Assembly: GCF_019375475.1 (NCBI RefSeq)
Contig: NZ_JAHXGQ010000002.1
Coordinates: 372,001-436,000, forward strand
Direction: 5' to 3'
Origin: Saccharothrix obliqua
GTDB taxonomy: Bacteria; Actinomycetota; Actinomycetes; Mycobacteriales; Pseudonocardiaceae
Length of the DNA: 64,000 bases
Shown: positions 42,715 to 51,594 of the stretch, piece by piece
How positions within the stretch are numbered: the stretch's first letter is position 1
Layout: every line of letters starts with the position of its first letter
Notes under the pieces: generated by a model
The model's input: only the letters and a program-made list of their open reading frames with translations
The model's database searches: none
Told to the model about the DNA's origin: nothing
Made by a program: the position numbers and the translations under genes

Positions 42715-43353
42715 GTGGACGACGCGCCCATCGGCACGCGCACGAGGATAGTCCTCGCGGAACGCAGGACGCTTTTCCGGATAGGTATGCGGAAATTGCT
42801 CGACGAAGCACCGTGGGCCGAGGTGACGCACCAGGTCGACACGTTCGCCGGCCTCACCCGGCACACCACGCGACCACCCGACGTGGTGGTGCTGGGCTGC
42901 CTCGCCGACGTGCCGCGCCCACCGCTGGCCGCCCGCCGCTTCCTGGCCGGCCGACCGAGTTCCAGCGTCCTGCTGGTGGACGACCACGCGGACCTGCCGG
43001 ACACGCCGCGGGTCGGTGTGCTGCCGCTGTCGTCCGGCCCGGACGAGTTCCTGTGCGCGATCCGGCTGCTGGCCGCGGGTTACGCGTTCTCCGCCGCGCC
43101 CACCCCGCGCGACCGCCCGCCGCCGGAGCGCATCACGCGTCGCGAGACCGACGTGCTGCGCCTGCTGGTGTGCGGGCGGACGAACTCGGAGATGGCTCGG
43201 CAGCTCGCGCTGACCGAGAGCACCGTCAAGTTCCACGTGCAGAACCTGCTGCGCAAGCTGCGCCTGCCCAACCGGGCCAGCGCCGTCGCCTACGCCTACG
43301 AGACGGGCCTGATCAACGTGGGCGAGCTGTCCGACACCGCGCGGAGGCGGTGA
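42715..43353 (+). CDS. LuxR-type regulator with a degenerate receiver domain
   Basis: 212 residues. The C-terminal helix-turn-helix is normal (ERITRRETDVLRLLVCGRTN, SEMARQLALTESTVKFHVQN). The N-terminal part has the length and strand pattern of a receiver (RIVLAERRTLFRIGMRKLL, PPDVVVLGCLAD). The phosphoacceptor Asp is missing (Gly in VVLGC) and the acidic pair is reduced to one Glu. It is therefore probably an atypical, phosphorylation-independent regulator, and no kinase gene is adjacent. The GTG is chosen with GGGGGG about eight bases upstream. Position suggests control of the exporter and of the nearby biosynthetic operons. Confidence 0.85.
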   Translation: MDDAPIGTRTRIVLAERRTLFRIGMRKLLDEAPWAEVTHQVDTFAGLTRHTTRPPDVVVLGCLADVPRPPLAARRFLAGRPSSSVLLVDDHADLPDTPRVGVLPLSSGPDEFLCAIRLLAAGYAFSAAPTPRDRPPPERITRRETDVLRLLVCGRTNSEMARQLALTESTVKFHVQNLLRKLRLPNRASAVAYAYETGLINVGELSDTARRR

Positions 43354-43356
43354 GCC

Positions 43357-44250
43357 TTGGTCACCCTCACCGACGGGCAACGCGGCGCACTGGGCGCGGC
43401 GACCGCCATGTTCTGCGTGGGCACCTTGACCGGCGTGTCGCCCGCACTGCACCACTACCCGGTCTACGGGGGTCAAGCGGTCCGCTACCTGGTGGGCGCG
43501 TTGCTGCTGCTCGTCGTGGCACGGGTGTTCGGCAAGGGGTTCGTCCGGCTCACCCGGCGTGAGGTGTTGTTCCTGGCGGCACTGGCGCTGACCGGGTTGA
43601 CGGCGTTCAACGTGCTGATCGTGGAGAGCACCCGGCACGCCGACCCGGCCGCGGTGGGCACGGTGGTGGCGGCGGTCCCGATCGTGCTGGCCGTCGTGGG
43701 CCCGGCGGTGGAGCGGCGCAGGCCCGCGCCGCGGGTGCTGGTGGCGGCCGTGGTGGTCGTGGCGGGTGTCGTGGTCACCGGCGGGTTCGGCGGCGGTTCG
43801 CCGGTGGGGCTGCTGCTCGCGTTCGGCGCGCTGGCCTGCGAGGCGGGTTTCTCGCTGCTGGCGCTGCCGGTGCTGGGCAGGCTCGGCGCGATCCGGGTGT
43901 CCGCGTACTCGGCGGCGCTGGCCGTGCCGCAGCTCCTGCTGGTGGGTGTCGTGGTGGACGGCGCGGCGGTGCTGCGCGTCCCCACCGCCGCCGAGGCGCT
44001 GGCGCTGGCGCACCTCGCGGTGGTGGTCACGGTGTTCGCCTTCCTGTGCTGGTACGCCGCGCTGCCCCGGCTCGGCGCGGACCGCGCCGGGTTGTTCTCC
44101 GGTTTCCTGCCGGTCGGCGCGGTCGTGTCCGCGGTCGTGCTGGGCACGGGTCAGCCGCGGTTCGCCGACCTGGTCGGCGCGTGCCTGGTGCTGGTGGGGT
44201 TGGCGATCGGCCTGCGGCCGGCGCGGCGGCGGGCGGCGGTGGCCGCATGA
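43357..44250 (+). CDS. EamA (DMT superfamily) transporter
   Basis: 297 residues with ten helices in two EamA halves (ATAMFCVGTLTGVSPALHHY, FVRLTRREVLFLAALALTGLTAF, then LGADRAGLFSGFLPVGAVVSAVVLG in the second half). Members export amino acids and other small metabolites. The TTG start has GGAGG nine bases upstream and follows the LuxR stop by three bases. Its stop overlaps the antiporter start (ATGA). It is a plausible exporter of the product of the adjacent biosynthetic genes; that link is inferred. Confidence 0.85.
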   Translation: MVTLTDGQRGALGAATAMFCVGTLTGVSPALHHYPVYGGQAVRYLVGALLLLVVARVFGKGFVRLTRREVLFLAALALTGLTAFNVLIVESTRHADPAAVGTVVAAVPIVLAVVGPAVERRRPAPRVLVAAVVVVAGVVVTGGFGGGSPVGLLLAFGALACEAGFSLLALPVLGRLGAIRVSAYSAALAVPQLLLVGVVVDGAAVLRVPTAAEALALAHLAVVVTVFAFLCWYAALPRLGADRAGLFSGFLPVGAVVSAVVLGTGQPRFADLVGACLVLVGLAIGLRPARRRAAVAA

Positions 44251-45431
44251 CGTCCCACCAGGTGGTGGCGCTGCTGGTGGCGCTGGCGGCGGTGGTGTTG
44301 CTCGCGCGTGCGTTCGGCTGGCTCGCCACGCGGGTCGCGCAACCCGCTGTGGTGGGCGAGATCGTGGCGGGCGTCCTGGTGGGGCCGACGTTGTTCGGCG
44401 GCGCGTTGTCGGACGCGTTGTTCCCCGTCGACATCCGGCCGATGCTCAGCTCGCTGGCCAACGTCGGCCTGGTGTTCTTCATGTTCCTGGTGGGCCTGGA
44501 GTTCAACCGGGACCTGCTGCGCGACCGGGTCGGCACGATCACCGCGCTGTCGCTGGGTTCCATGCTCACGCCGTTCGTGCTGGGCCTGCTGCTGGCGACG
44601 GCGATCCGCCCGGCGGACGACCGGGTGGCGTTCGTGCTCTACCTGGGCACCGCGATGGCGGTGACCGCGTTCCCGGTGCTGGCGCGGATGATCTCCGACT
44701 GGGGCATGGGCGGCACGCGGGTCGGCGTGCTGGCGCTGGGCGCGGCGGCGCTGGGCGACCTGCTGGCGTGGTCGATGCTGGCGGTGGCGATCGCGGTGCT
44801 CGGCGCGGGCGGCGCGAGCCAGTGGCGGTTGCTGCTGGTGCTGCCGCTGGCGGCGGTGAGCGTGCTGGTGGCGCGCCCGCTGCTGGCGCGGCTCGCCCGC
44901 GCGCGGCGCGACATGTTCGCCGCCGTGCTGATCGGCCTGCTGGCGTGGAGCGCGTTGACCGAGTGGATGGGGCTGCACTTCATCTTCGGCGCGTTCCTGT
45001 TCGGGTTGATCATGCCGCACGGCACGGACCTGCGTGGTCACGTGACGCAGCGCATCGAGCAGGTCGGGAAGGTGTTGCTGCTGCCGGTGTACTTCGTGAT
45101 CGCCGGGCTCCAGGTGGACCTGTCCGGCGCCACGTGGTCGGGGCTCGCGGAGTTCGGCCTCGTCATGCTGGTCGCGGTGGGCGGCAAGTTCGCGGGTGCG
45201 GTCGGCGCGGCCCGGTTGTGCGGCCTGGACTGGCGGCGGTCCGCGACGCTCGGCGCGTTGCTCAACACCCGCGGCCTGACCGAGCTGGTGATCCTCGGCA
45301 TTGGCCTGCAACTGGGCCTGCTGGACCGGCCGCTGTACTCGCAACTGGTGCTGATGGCCGTGCTGACCACGGTGGCGACCGGACCGCTGGTGAAGCTCCT
45401 GCACCGGGAGCGGGAGCCGGTCGCGGTCTGA
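44247..45431 (+). CDS. CPA2-type cation/proton antiporter
   Basis: 394 residues with about twelve helices: QPAVVGEIVAGVLVGPTLFG, LANVGLVFFMFLVGLEFN, the Asp-containing core AAALGDLLAWSMLAVAIAVL, and LGALLNTRGLTELVILGIGLQLGLL are classical CPA2 (KefB/NapA-like) elements. No TrkA-N or universal-stress domain is attached. It exchanges Na+ or K+ for protons. It is cotranscribed with the EamA exporter (four-base overlap) and converges on the YbaK gene. Confidence 0.9.
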   Translation: MTSHQVVALLVALAAVVLLARAFGWLATRVAQPAVVGEIVAGVLVGPTLFGGALSDALFPVDIRPMLSSLANVGLVFFMFLVGLEFNRDLLRDRVGTITALSLGSMLTPFVLGLLLATAIRPADDRVAFVLYLGTAMAVTAFPVLARMISDWGMGGTRVGVLALGAAALGDLLAWSMLAVAIAVLGAGGASQWRLLLVLPLAAVSVLVARPLLARLARARRDMFAAVLIGLLAWSALTEWMGLHFIFGAFLFGLIMPHGTDLRGHVTQRIEQVGKVLLLPVYFVIAGLQVDLSGATWSGLAEFGLVMLVAVGGKFAGAVGAARLCGLDWRRSATLGALLNTRGLTELVILGIGLQLGLLDRPLYSQLVLMAVLTTVATGPLVKLLHREREPVAV

Positions 45432-45437
45432 GGTGGG

Positions 45438-45899
45438 TCAGCCGGCGACGTCGGCGAGCACCGGGTCGACCAGTGCCACCAGGCTCGCCGCCGCCACCTC
45501 GATGGTCTCGTCGGCACGCCCGCTGCCGCAGTACACCGTGCCCATGTCCGGCACGGAGGTGTGGAACACGACGGTGCGGTCGGCGACCTCGGTCAGCGGG
45601 CTGATGCCGCCGGGCGCCATGCCGAGCACCGCCAGGTCCTCCTCGTCCGCGCGACGCAGCCGGGCGCGGGGCACCCCGGCCGCCCTGGCGATCCGGCCGT
45701 AGTTCGCGGGCAGCGCCATCGGCATGGACACCAGCACGAACCGGCCGTCGGCGCGGAACGCCAACGTCTTGAGCAACTGCGCGGTGGGCAGCCCGAGTTC
45801 GCGCTCGACGTCCTGGTGGGTCCGGATCGGGGTGTGCCGGAAGGTCGCGAACGGCACGCCCGCGGCGGACAGGATCTGCGCCGGCGTGGCTCCGCTCAT
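45438..45899 (-). CDS. YbaK/ProX-type aminoacyl-tRNA deacylase
   Basis: 153-residue stand-alone editing domain: TFRHTPIRTHQDVERELGLP, LLKTLAFRADGRFVLVSMP, ALPANYGRIARAAGV and the Gly-rich MAPGGISPL. Such proteins hydrolyse mischarged Cys-, Ala- or other aminoacyl-tRNAs in trans. It is the last gene of the six-gene operon starting with the carrier protein, overlapping the MaoC-fold gene by four bases. As a free editing factor inside a biosynthetic operon it might protect the host from a noncanonical amino acid; this is inference. Confidence 0.85.
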   Translation of the reverse strand: MSGATPAQILSAAGVPFATFRHTPIRTHQDVERELGLPTAQLLKTLAFRADGRFVLVSMPMALPANYGRIARAAGVPRARLRRADEEDLAVLGMAPGGISPLTEVADRTVVFHTSVPDMGTVYCGSGRADETIEVAAASLVALVDPVLADVAG

Positions 45900-46348
45900 C
45901 GGCCGAGCATATCCGGCGCGGCCACCGGGACGCGGCGGCGCATCAGGCCGTCGAACACCAACCGCATGACCGGGCGGCCGGAGTCGTCGGCGAGGTCGCC
46001 GCGCTGCCGCACCACCCCGCGGTCCGGGCGGGCCAGCGCCGGCGCGACGCCGAGCACCGTCACCCGCCCGACCAGGAGGTCACCGGCCCGCACGGGGCGC
46101 AGCCAGCGCAACTGCTCGACACCGGGCGACACCTCGGCGGCGGAGTCCAGCACCACGGTCGCCACGTACAGGCGCATGAAGACAGCGGCCACGTGCCACC
46201 CGCTCGCGACAGGCGGTTCACCCGCACCGCCGACGTGCCGGGGTTGCGGGTCGTACTGGTGGGCGAACGCGTGGATCTCGGCCGCGGAGAACCGGTGGCC
46301 GCCCAGTTCGTGCACGTCGCCGACCCGGAAGTCCTCGAAGTACCGCAC
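45896..46348 (-). CDS. MaoC-like hotdog-fold protein
   Basis: 150 residues: YFEDFRVGDVHELGGHRFS opening, the hydratase-type catalytic motif FAHQYDPQPRH (Asp and His as in D-x-N-P-x-H), PPVASGWHVAAVFMRL, and LRWLRPVRAGDLLVGRV. This suits an enoyl-thioester hydratase or related thioester enzyme. I chose GTG (VRYFEDF) because GAGGGG lies six bases upstream; a TTG two codons earlier overlaps the amidohydrolase stop (TTGA). In this operon it may act on the carrier-bound or released acyl group. Confidence 0.85.
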   Translation of the reverse strand: MRYFEDFRVGDVHELGGHRFSAAEIHAFAHQYDPQPRHVGGAGEPPVASGWHVAAVFMRLYVATVVLDSAAEVSPGVEQLRWLRPVRAGDLLVGRVTVLGVAPALARPDRGVVRQRGDLADDSGRPVMRLVFDGLMRRRVPVAAPDMLGR

Positions 46349-46350
46349 CG

Positions 46351-47289
46351 TCAACCCCTCAGGCGCGGGAACAGCGCCGCGGCGGCGGCGCCGATGCCCG
46401 GCCGGTGCGCCGCCACCTCGCGCCGGGTCCGCTCGACCACGGGCGCGGTCATGAACGGGAAGTCGGTGCCGAACAACACGTGCCCCGGCGCGGCGACGGC
46501 GTCCACGCACGCCAGCGCGCCCGGTGCCGACGACTGGGCGGTCTCGTAGTAGAGCCGGGCGAGGTCGTCGGCGACCGGCGCGTCCCGGTCGGGCAGCACC
46601 CAGGTGCGGGCCAGTTCCAGCCGCCCGGCCAGGAACGGGATGGCGCCGCCGCCGTGGGCGAGCACGAACCGGATGCCGGGGAACCGCCGCAGCGCGCCCC
46701 GGAACAGCAGGTTCGCCACCGCGCGGGTGGTGTCCGCGACGAAGTCGACCAGCGGCGGCGGCACGGCGGTGGCGAAGTCCGGCGCACCCGTGCAGGAGCA
46801 CCGGTAGCCGGGGTCGGGGTGGACGAGCGCGACCGCGCCGCGCCGGTCGAGTTCGGCGAGCAGCGGGTCCAGGCCGGGATCGCCGAGCAGCGCGCCGTCG
46901 GCGAGGCTCGCGGGCAGCACCACGCCGTCCGCGCCGAGCACGTCGAACGCGTGCGCGACCTCGGCCAGCGCGGCGGGCACGTCGGGCAGCGGCAGGGTGG
47001 CGAGCAGGCCGAACCGGTCCGGGTGGGCACGCACCACGTCGGCGGTCCACCCGTTGACGACGCGGACCAGGCGTGCCGCGTCGGGCAGCAGCAGCGCCCG
47101 GTCCGGCAGGAGCACCGACAGCACGGCGGCGGCGATGCCGTGCTCGGCCATGACCCGCAGCGAGTCCTCGGCCGCCCAGCGCGGCACCGGCACGCCGGGT
47201 GCCAGGTGGGTGACGCCGCGCGCGGCCAGCTCGTCGGCCAGCCGCCCGTGGTAGGCGTGGTGGTGCACGTCCACCCAGCCGGCGGGCAA
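46351..47289 (-). CDS. Amidohydrolase-2 family protein (decarboxylase-like)
   Basis: 312 residues of the amidohydrolase_2 family, which includes ACMSD and gamma-resorcylate-type decarboxylases as well as hydrolases. Metal-site motifs are present: WVDVHHHAYHG at the N-terminus, ALVHPDP, FVLAHGGGAIPFLAGRLE and LFGTDFPFMTAP. The reaction cannot be fixed from sequence. A non-oxidative decarboxylase acting on an aromatic acid would fit the neighbouring pyrrole-carboxylate genes. The start is TTG with GGGGG six bases upstream, one base after the TrpB2-like stop. Confidence 0.82.
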   Translation of the reverse strand: MPAGWVDVHHHAYHGRLADELAARGVTHLAPGVPVPRWAAEDSLRVMAEHGIAAAVLSVLLPDRALLLPDAARLVRVVNGWTADVVRAHPDRFGLLATLPLPDVPAALAEVAHAFDVLGADGVVLPASLADGALLGDPGLDPLLAELDRRGAVALVHPDPGYRCSCTGAPDFATAVPPPLVDFVADTTRAVANLLFRGALRRFPGIRFVLAHGGGAIPFLAGRLELARTWVLPDRDAPVADDLARLYYETAQSSAPGALACVDAVAAPGHVLFGTDFPFMTAPVVERTRREVAAHRPGIGAAAAALFPRLRG

Positions 47290-47290
47290 G

Positions 47291-48667
47291 TCAGGCCCCC
47301 GCCGCCGTGACGTCGGGCAGTGCGGACAGGGCCGCCTCGATCTGCTCCGCCGGCAACGCGTAGTCCTCCAACCGCCCGGCCAGGAACTCGTCGAACGCGC
47401 CCATGTCGAAGTGGCCGTGGCCGGAGAGCCCGAACAGGACGGTGCGCGCCTCCCCCGCCTCCCGCGCGGCCAGCGCCTCGGCGACCGCGCCCCGCAACGC
47501 GTGCGCCGACTCCGGCGCCATCACGAAGCCCTCGGCGCGGGCGAACCGCACGGCCTCGGCGAACACCTCGTTCTGGTCGTAGGCGCGGGCCTCCACGTAG
47601 CCCTCGTCGTGCAGCAGGCACAGGGTGGGCGCGTCGCCGTGGAAGCGCAGGCCGCCCGCGTGGATGGGTGGCGGGATGAAGCCGTGGCCCACGGTGCGCA
47701 TGGGCAGCAGCGGGCCGAGACCGGCGGTGTCCGGGTGGTCGTAGGCGAGCCGGCCGCGGGTGAGCGTCGGGCACGCGGCGGGTTCGGCGGCGACGAACCG
47801 GGTGCCGGTGCGCGTGCCGGTCAGGGTGTCGGCGAGGAACGGGAACGCGAGGCCCGAGAAGTTGGAGCCACCGCCGACGCAGCCGACCACGACGTCCGGG
47901 TAGTCGTCCGCGATCTCCAGCTGCCGCTTGGCCTCCAGGCCGATCACGGTCTGGTGCAGCACCACGTGGTTCATCACGGAGCCGAGGGCGAACCTGGTGT
48001 CGTCGTGGGCGAGGGCGTCCTCCACGGCTTCGCTGATGGCGATGCCGAGGCTGCCGGGCGAGTCCGGGTCCCGCGCCAGGACGTCCCGCCCGGCGCGCGT
48101 GCGCGTGCTCGGCGACGGGTGCACCTCGCCGCCCCACGTCGCCATCAGCGTCTTCCGGTGCGGCTTCTGCCGGAACGACGCCCGCACCATGTAGACGGTG
48201 ACCTCGACGCCGAACAGGCTGCCCGCGAACGACAACGCCGAGCCCCACTGGCCCGCGCCGGTCTCCGTGGTCACCCGCCGCACGCCCTGCCGCGCGTTGT
48301 AGAACACCTGCGGCACGGCGGTGTTCGGCTTGTGCGAGCCGGCGGGCGACACCGCCTCGTACTTGAAGTAGATCCTGGCGGGCGTGTCCAGCGCCTTCTC
48401 CAGCCGGTCGGCGCGCACCAGCGGCGAGGGCCGCCAGATCCGGTAGACCTCGCGCACCTCGTCGGGGATGTCGATCCACCGGTGCGGGCTGAACTCCTGC
48501 GCGACGACCTCGTCCGCCAGCAGCGGCGCGAGGTCCTCGGGCCGGACCGGCCGGTGCGTGGCGGGGTGCAGCGGCGGCGGCAGCGGCCGGGGCAGGTCGG
48601 GCAGCACGTTGTACCAGCGGGTGGGCAGGTCGTCCTCGGACAGCAGGTACTTCTTCACGGCCAACAA
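47291..48667 (-). CDS. TrpB2-like PLP-dependent beta-subunit homologue
   Basis: 458 residues, the length and N-terminal extension of the TrpB2 group. The PLP lysine is in [11 protein letters not shown] (Lys113), the catalytic Glu in [13 protein letters not shown] (Glu135), and the phosphate-binding GGGSN at 265-269. These are the catalytic residues for beta-substitution of serine. No trpA or other trp gene is nearby, so a role in tryptophan synthesis is doubtful and use of another nucleophile plausible. Tandem TTG codons and a GTG offer alternative starts; GAGGGG precedes them. It lies seven bases after the halogenase gene. Confidence 0.88.
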   Translation of the reverse strand: MLAVKKYLLSEDDLPTRWYNVLPDLPRPLPPPLHPATHRPVRPEDLAPLLADEVVAQEFSPHRWIDIPDEVREVYRIWRPSPLVRADRLEKALDTPARIYFKYEAVSPAGSHKPNTAVPQVFYNARQGVRRVTTETGAGQWGSALSFAGSLFGVEVTVYMVRASFRQKPHRKTLMATWGGEVHPSPSTRTRAGRDVLARDPDSPGSLGIAISEAVEDALAHDDTRFALGSVMNHVVLHQTVIGLEAKRQLEIADDYPDVVVGCVGGGSNFSGLAFPFLADTLTGTRTGTRFVAAEPAACPTLTRGRLAYDHPDTAGLGPLLPMRTVGHGFIPPPIHAGGLRFHGDAPTLCLLHDEGYVEARAYDQNEVFAEAVRFARAEGFVMAPESAHALRGAVAEALAAREAGEARTVLFGLSGHGHFDMGAFDEFLAGRLEDYALPAEQIEAALSALPDVTAAGA

Positions 48668-48674
48668 CGTCCCC

Positions 48675-50018
48675 TCAGAACATCGGCGCCTGGCTGGGCG
48701 CGCGCAGGGTGCCCAGGTGCTTGTGCCACAGGTGGTCCGGGTTGTTCTCCACCTCCCGGGTGATCTCCCGCATCCGGGTCAGGGCCGCCGGCTCGTCGCC
48801 GTCGTAGACGTCGCCCTGGAGCATCCGGAGCACGTCGAGGCGGTAACGCGGGTCGGCGACGAACGCGGTGAACAGGATGTTGAGGCGGTAGTAGATCGAG
48901 ATGAACTCGTACCAGTTGCCGACCGCGCGACGCAGCTTCGACTCGTAGCGCCCGAACGAGGGCTTGCCGAAGTCGCCGGTCTCCGCCGCGTCGAGGATGT
49001 CGTGGGACGCCAGGCGCGCGCTGTTCATGGCGACGCTGACGCCGCTGGAGAAGATCGGGTCCACGAACCGGGCCGCGTCGCCGACCATCAGCCAGCCGTC
49101 GCCGCACACCTGCCGCATGGCGTAGCTGTAGTCGCCCTCGGGTCTGAACGGCCGGACGCGCTCGCTCGCGCGCAGCGCCTCCGCCAGCTCGGGCCGGGTC
49201 CGCACGGCCTGCTCGAAGAACGCGCCCCACTGCCGCCCGGCGGCGGTGAAGTGCTTCTTCTGCGTCACCACGCCCACGCTGGTGACCGTGTCCGTGATGG
49301 GTATCTGCCACACCCATGTGTCGGTTATCGGCAGGAAGTGGATGAAGATGAAGTCCGCCCGCGCGTGGTCCACCGCGAGCGCCGCGCGGTCCAGGCCCTC
49401 GAACCAGGTGTGGATGGCGTACTGGTTGAACACCGGGTCCGGCGCCTTGAGCCTGAGCTGCCTGCCGAGCAGCGTGCCGCGCCCGCTGGCGTCCACCACC
49501 AGGCGCACCCGCAGCCCCACCTCGCGCCGGCCCATGGCGAACACGACCCGCTTGCCGCGCCCGTCCGGTTCGACGCGCCGGACCCGCACGCCCTCGTACA
49601 CCTTCGCGCCCATGGACTCGCTGTGCTGCAACAGGAGCAGGTCGAACCGGCCGCGGTCCACGTGGTAGGTGTAGTCCTGGGAGACGCCCCGCTGGTCCCG
49701 TTCCCGGAACGCCACCTCGGCGGCCCGGAAGCCGTGCGCGAGCCGGAATCCCAGGGTCGGGACGTCACCGCTGGTCGCCGACGTCCACGCCGCGCCGTAC
49801 TTGCGCGGGAAACCCGCCGCGTCCACCTCCGCCAGGGCGCCGATGTCGGCCAGCACGGGCGTGGTGGCGGGTATCAGCGACTCGCCGACGTGCGGTCGCG
49901 GGAACAGCTCCGCCTCCAGCACCACGCAGGACAGCCCGGCGCGGGCGAGGTAGGAGGCGATGGTCGAGCCGGCGGGCCCACCGCCGACGACACCGACGTC
50001 GAAGTCGAACTCCGGCAC
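48675..50018 (-). CDS. FADH2-dependent halogenase, pyrrolyl-carrier-protein type
   Basis: 447 residues. FAD motif [21 protein letters not shown] (GGGPAGST, 12-19), GESLIP (45-50), the lysine of the active site most likely Lys73 in FPRKYGAAW, the halogenase signature WVWQIP (235-240), and [15 protein letters not shown] near the FAD-binding end. The overall form is that of PltA-like enzymes that chlorinate or brominate a pyrrole held on a carrier protein. They need FADH2 from a flavin reductase; none is encoded here. It directly follows a carrier-protein gene by six bases, fitting tethered substrate use. The number and type of halogens cannot be told. Confidence 0.88.
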   Translation of the reverse strand: MPEFDFDVGVVGGGPAGSTIASYLARAGLSCVVLEAELFPRPHVGESLIPATTPVLADIGALAEVDAAGFPRKYGAAWTSATSGDVPTLGFRLAHGFRAAEVAFRERDQRGVSQDYTYHVDRGRFDLLLLQHSESMGAKVYEGVRVRRVEPDGRGKRVVFAMGRREVGLRVRLVVDASGRGTLLGRQLRLKAPDPVFNQYAIHTWFEGLDRAALAVDHARADFIFIHFLPITDTWVWQIPITDTVTSVGVVTQKKHFTAAGRQWGAFFEQAVRTRPELAEALRASERVRPFRPEGDYSYAMRQVCGDGWLMVGDAARFVDPIFSSGVSVAMNSARLASHDILDAAETGDFGKPSFGRYESKLRRAVGNWYEFISIYYRLNILFTAFVADPRYRLDVLRMLQGDVYDGDEPAALTRMREITREVENNPDHLWHKHLGTLRAPSQAPMF

Positions 50019-50024
50019 CGCGCC

Positions 50025-50297
50025 TCACCCCCGGATCCCGCGGTGTTCCCCCGCCAGCTCCAGCACGAGCCGGGTGATGCCGTCCAGGTCCCGGAAGTGG
50101 TGGCCCACCATGCGCTCGGCGGGCACGTCGACGCCGAACCGCTCGCCGATGAACACCACCAGCGCCGTCGTGGTCAGGCTGTTCAGGATTCCCCACTCGA
50201 GCAGCGGGGTGCGCGGTCCGATCGTCACGCCGGGCGAGTCCAGCACCCGCTCCCGGATGAACGCCGTCAGCGCGTCGAGCACCTCTGCGTGTTCCAT
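50025..50297 (-). CDS. Free-standing acyl/peptidyl carrier protein
   Basis: 90 residues. Four-helix carrier fold with the phosphopantetheine serine at position 40 in EWGILNSLTTTALVVF; the usual Asp-Ser-Leu is Asn-Ser-Leu. Acidic helix II/III residues follow (VDVPAERMVGHHFRDLDGI). It should carry the prolyl and then pyrrolyl thioester between the adenylation enzyme, the oxidase and the halogenase. ATG start with GGAGA about ten bases upstream. First gene of the minus-strand operon. Confidence 0.87.
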   Translation of the reverse strand: MEHAEVLDALTAFIRERVLDSPGVTIGPRTPLLEWGILNSLTTTALVVFIGERFGVDVPAERMVGHHFRDLDGITRLVLELAGEHRGIRG

Positions 50298-50337
50298 GCG
50301 CGTCGTCTCCGTGTCCGCACCGCCGAATGGGCCTCGG

Positions 50338-50343
50338 ATGCTA
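50338..50343 (-). promoter_or_regulatory. -10 box of the carrier-protein operon (candidate)
   Basis: On the minus strand TAGCAT stands about 40 bases before the ATG in a locally AT-rich patch; no clear -35 box. Confidence 0.35.
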
Positions 50344-50473
50344 TGCAGTGTGGAAAACGGTTGTCTTCCTTCGAAGTGGTGGGCGACGCCGGCCGTTCGG
50401 CGGTGCGGGCACCTGTCCGTGCGGCCGGGTGCGGGCCGTTATTCCAGTGGAGGACAACGCCGACCGCCCCGCC

Positions 50474-50479
50474 TACGCT
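50474..50479 (+). promoter_or_regulatory. -10 box of a probable leaderless promoter
   Basis: TACGCT lies eight bases before the GTG of the acyl-CoA-dehydrogenase-like gene, with no ribosome-binding site. Confidence 0.5.
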
Positions 50480-50487
50480 TCCGTCGC

Positions 50488-51594
50488 GTGGACCTCGGGT
50501 GGCAGGCGGCGACGCAGGCCGAGCACGACCGCATCCGGGCGGAGGTCGCGGCGTGGCCGGACGACCGGTCCCGGTGGCGGCGCGCCGGGCACGCCGGGCT
50601 GCTCGGCTACAGCGTGCCGGTCGCGCACGGCGGGTCCGGGCGCGGTTTCCTCGACACCGCACGCGCGATGGAGGCGTTCGGCGCGGGTTGCGCCGACATG
50701 GGCCTGGTGTTCGCCGCGTTGGCCCATCTGTTCGCGTGTGCCATGCCGATCGCCGAGCACGGCACGCCGGCGGTGCGCGACCGGGTGCTGCCACGCCTGT
50801 CGTCGGGCGAGTGGGTGGGCGCCAACGCGATCACCGAGGCGGACGCGGGATCGGACGTGGGCGCGCTGCGCGCCACCGCGCGGCGCGCCGGCGACCACTA
50901 CGTGCTGGACGGCGTGAAGACGTTCGTCAGCAACGCTCCCCTGGCCGACGTGCTGGTGGTGTACGCGTCGACGGAACCGGCGTTCGGTCACCTGGGTGTG
51001 ACGGCGTTCATCGTGCCGCGGGACGCGCCGGGGCTGTCGGTGGAGCCGTTCGACAAGGCCGTGCTGGCCACGTGCCCGGCGGGCGAGGTGCGGCTGACCG
51101 CGTGCCGGGTGCCCGCGGACCACGTGCTGGGCGCACCGGGGCGGGGCGCGGCGGTCTTCCAGTCGGCCATGCGGTGGGAGCGGACGTGCTTGTTCGCCGC
51201 CTTCCTGGGCCGGGCGGACCGGTTGCTGGCGCGGTGCGCGGCACACGCGCGGGAACACCGCCGGTTCGGCCGGCCGATCGGCGCGAACCAGGCCGTGTCG
51301 CACGGCCTCGCGCGGCTGCGGGTGCGGCTGGAGGCCGCGCGGCTGCTGCTGTGGCGGGCGTGCGCGCGGCTGGACCGGGCCGAGCGGGCGGTGTTCGACG
51401 TGGCGGCGGCGAAGCTCGCGGTGAGCGAGGTGGCGGTGGACGTGGCGGCGTTCGCGCTGCGCCTGCTCGGCGGCGCGGGGGTGCGCGCGGGTTCCGGCGT
51501 GACGCAGGACCTGTTGGACGCCATGGCCGCCACCACGTTCTCCGGCACCACCGAGATGCAGTTGGAGCAGATCGCCGGGGAGACGGCGTGGTGA
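50488..51594 (+). CDS. Acyl-CoA-dehydrogenase-like oxidase (prolyl-carrier oxidase type)
   Basis: 368 residues of the acyl-CoA dehydrogenase fold: NAITEADAGSDVGALRATA and VLDGVKTFVSNAP (FAD/substrate site), FQSAMRWERTCLFAAFLGR, RRFGRPIGANQAV, and FSGTTEMQLEQIAGE with the catalytic-region Glu. Beside a proline-type adenylation enzyme and a free carrier protein it most likely performs the four-electron oxidation of prolyl-S-carrier to pyrrolyl-2-carboxyl-S-carrier, as PltE/RedW-type enzymes do. GTG start, leaderless. It is divergent from the carrier-halogenase operon and its stop overlaps the adenylation gene. Confidence 0.87.
   Translation: MDLGWQAATQAEHDRIRAEVAAWPDDRSRWRRAGHAGLLGYSVPVAHGGSGRGFLDTARAMEAFGAGCADMGLVFAALAHLFACAMPIAEHGTPAVRDRVLPRLSSGEWVGANAITEADAGSDVGALRATARRAGDHYVLDGVKTFVSNAPLADVLVVYASTEPAFGHLGVTAFIVPRDAPGLSVEPFDKAVLATCPAGEVRLTACRVPADHVLGAPGRGAAVFQSAMRWERTCLFAAFLGRADRLLARCAAHAREHRRFGRPIGANQAVSHGLARLRVRLEAARLLLWRACARLDRAERAVFDVAAAKLAVSEVAVDVAAFALRLLGGAGVRAGSGVTQDLLDAMAATTFSGTTEMQLEQIAGETAW

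Noticed and set aside
41359-44013. A minus-strand frame extending the ATP-grasp protein by 885 codons
   Set aside because: The extension is antisense to the epimerase, LuxR and EamA genes and is low-complexity. The enzyme's fold starts near the GTG at 41358.
47291-48667. Part of a tryptophan biosynthesis operon
   Set aside because: No trpA, trpC, trpD or trpE gene nearby; it is embedded in the halogenase operon.
48468-51590. The N-terminal 1040 codons of a 1527-codon open frame that ends with the adenylation enzyme
   Set aside because: This part runs antisense to the TrpB2-like, halogenase and carrier genes and through the oxidase gene. Only the last 486 residues from the GTGA overlap are a real protein.
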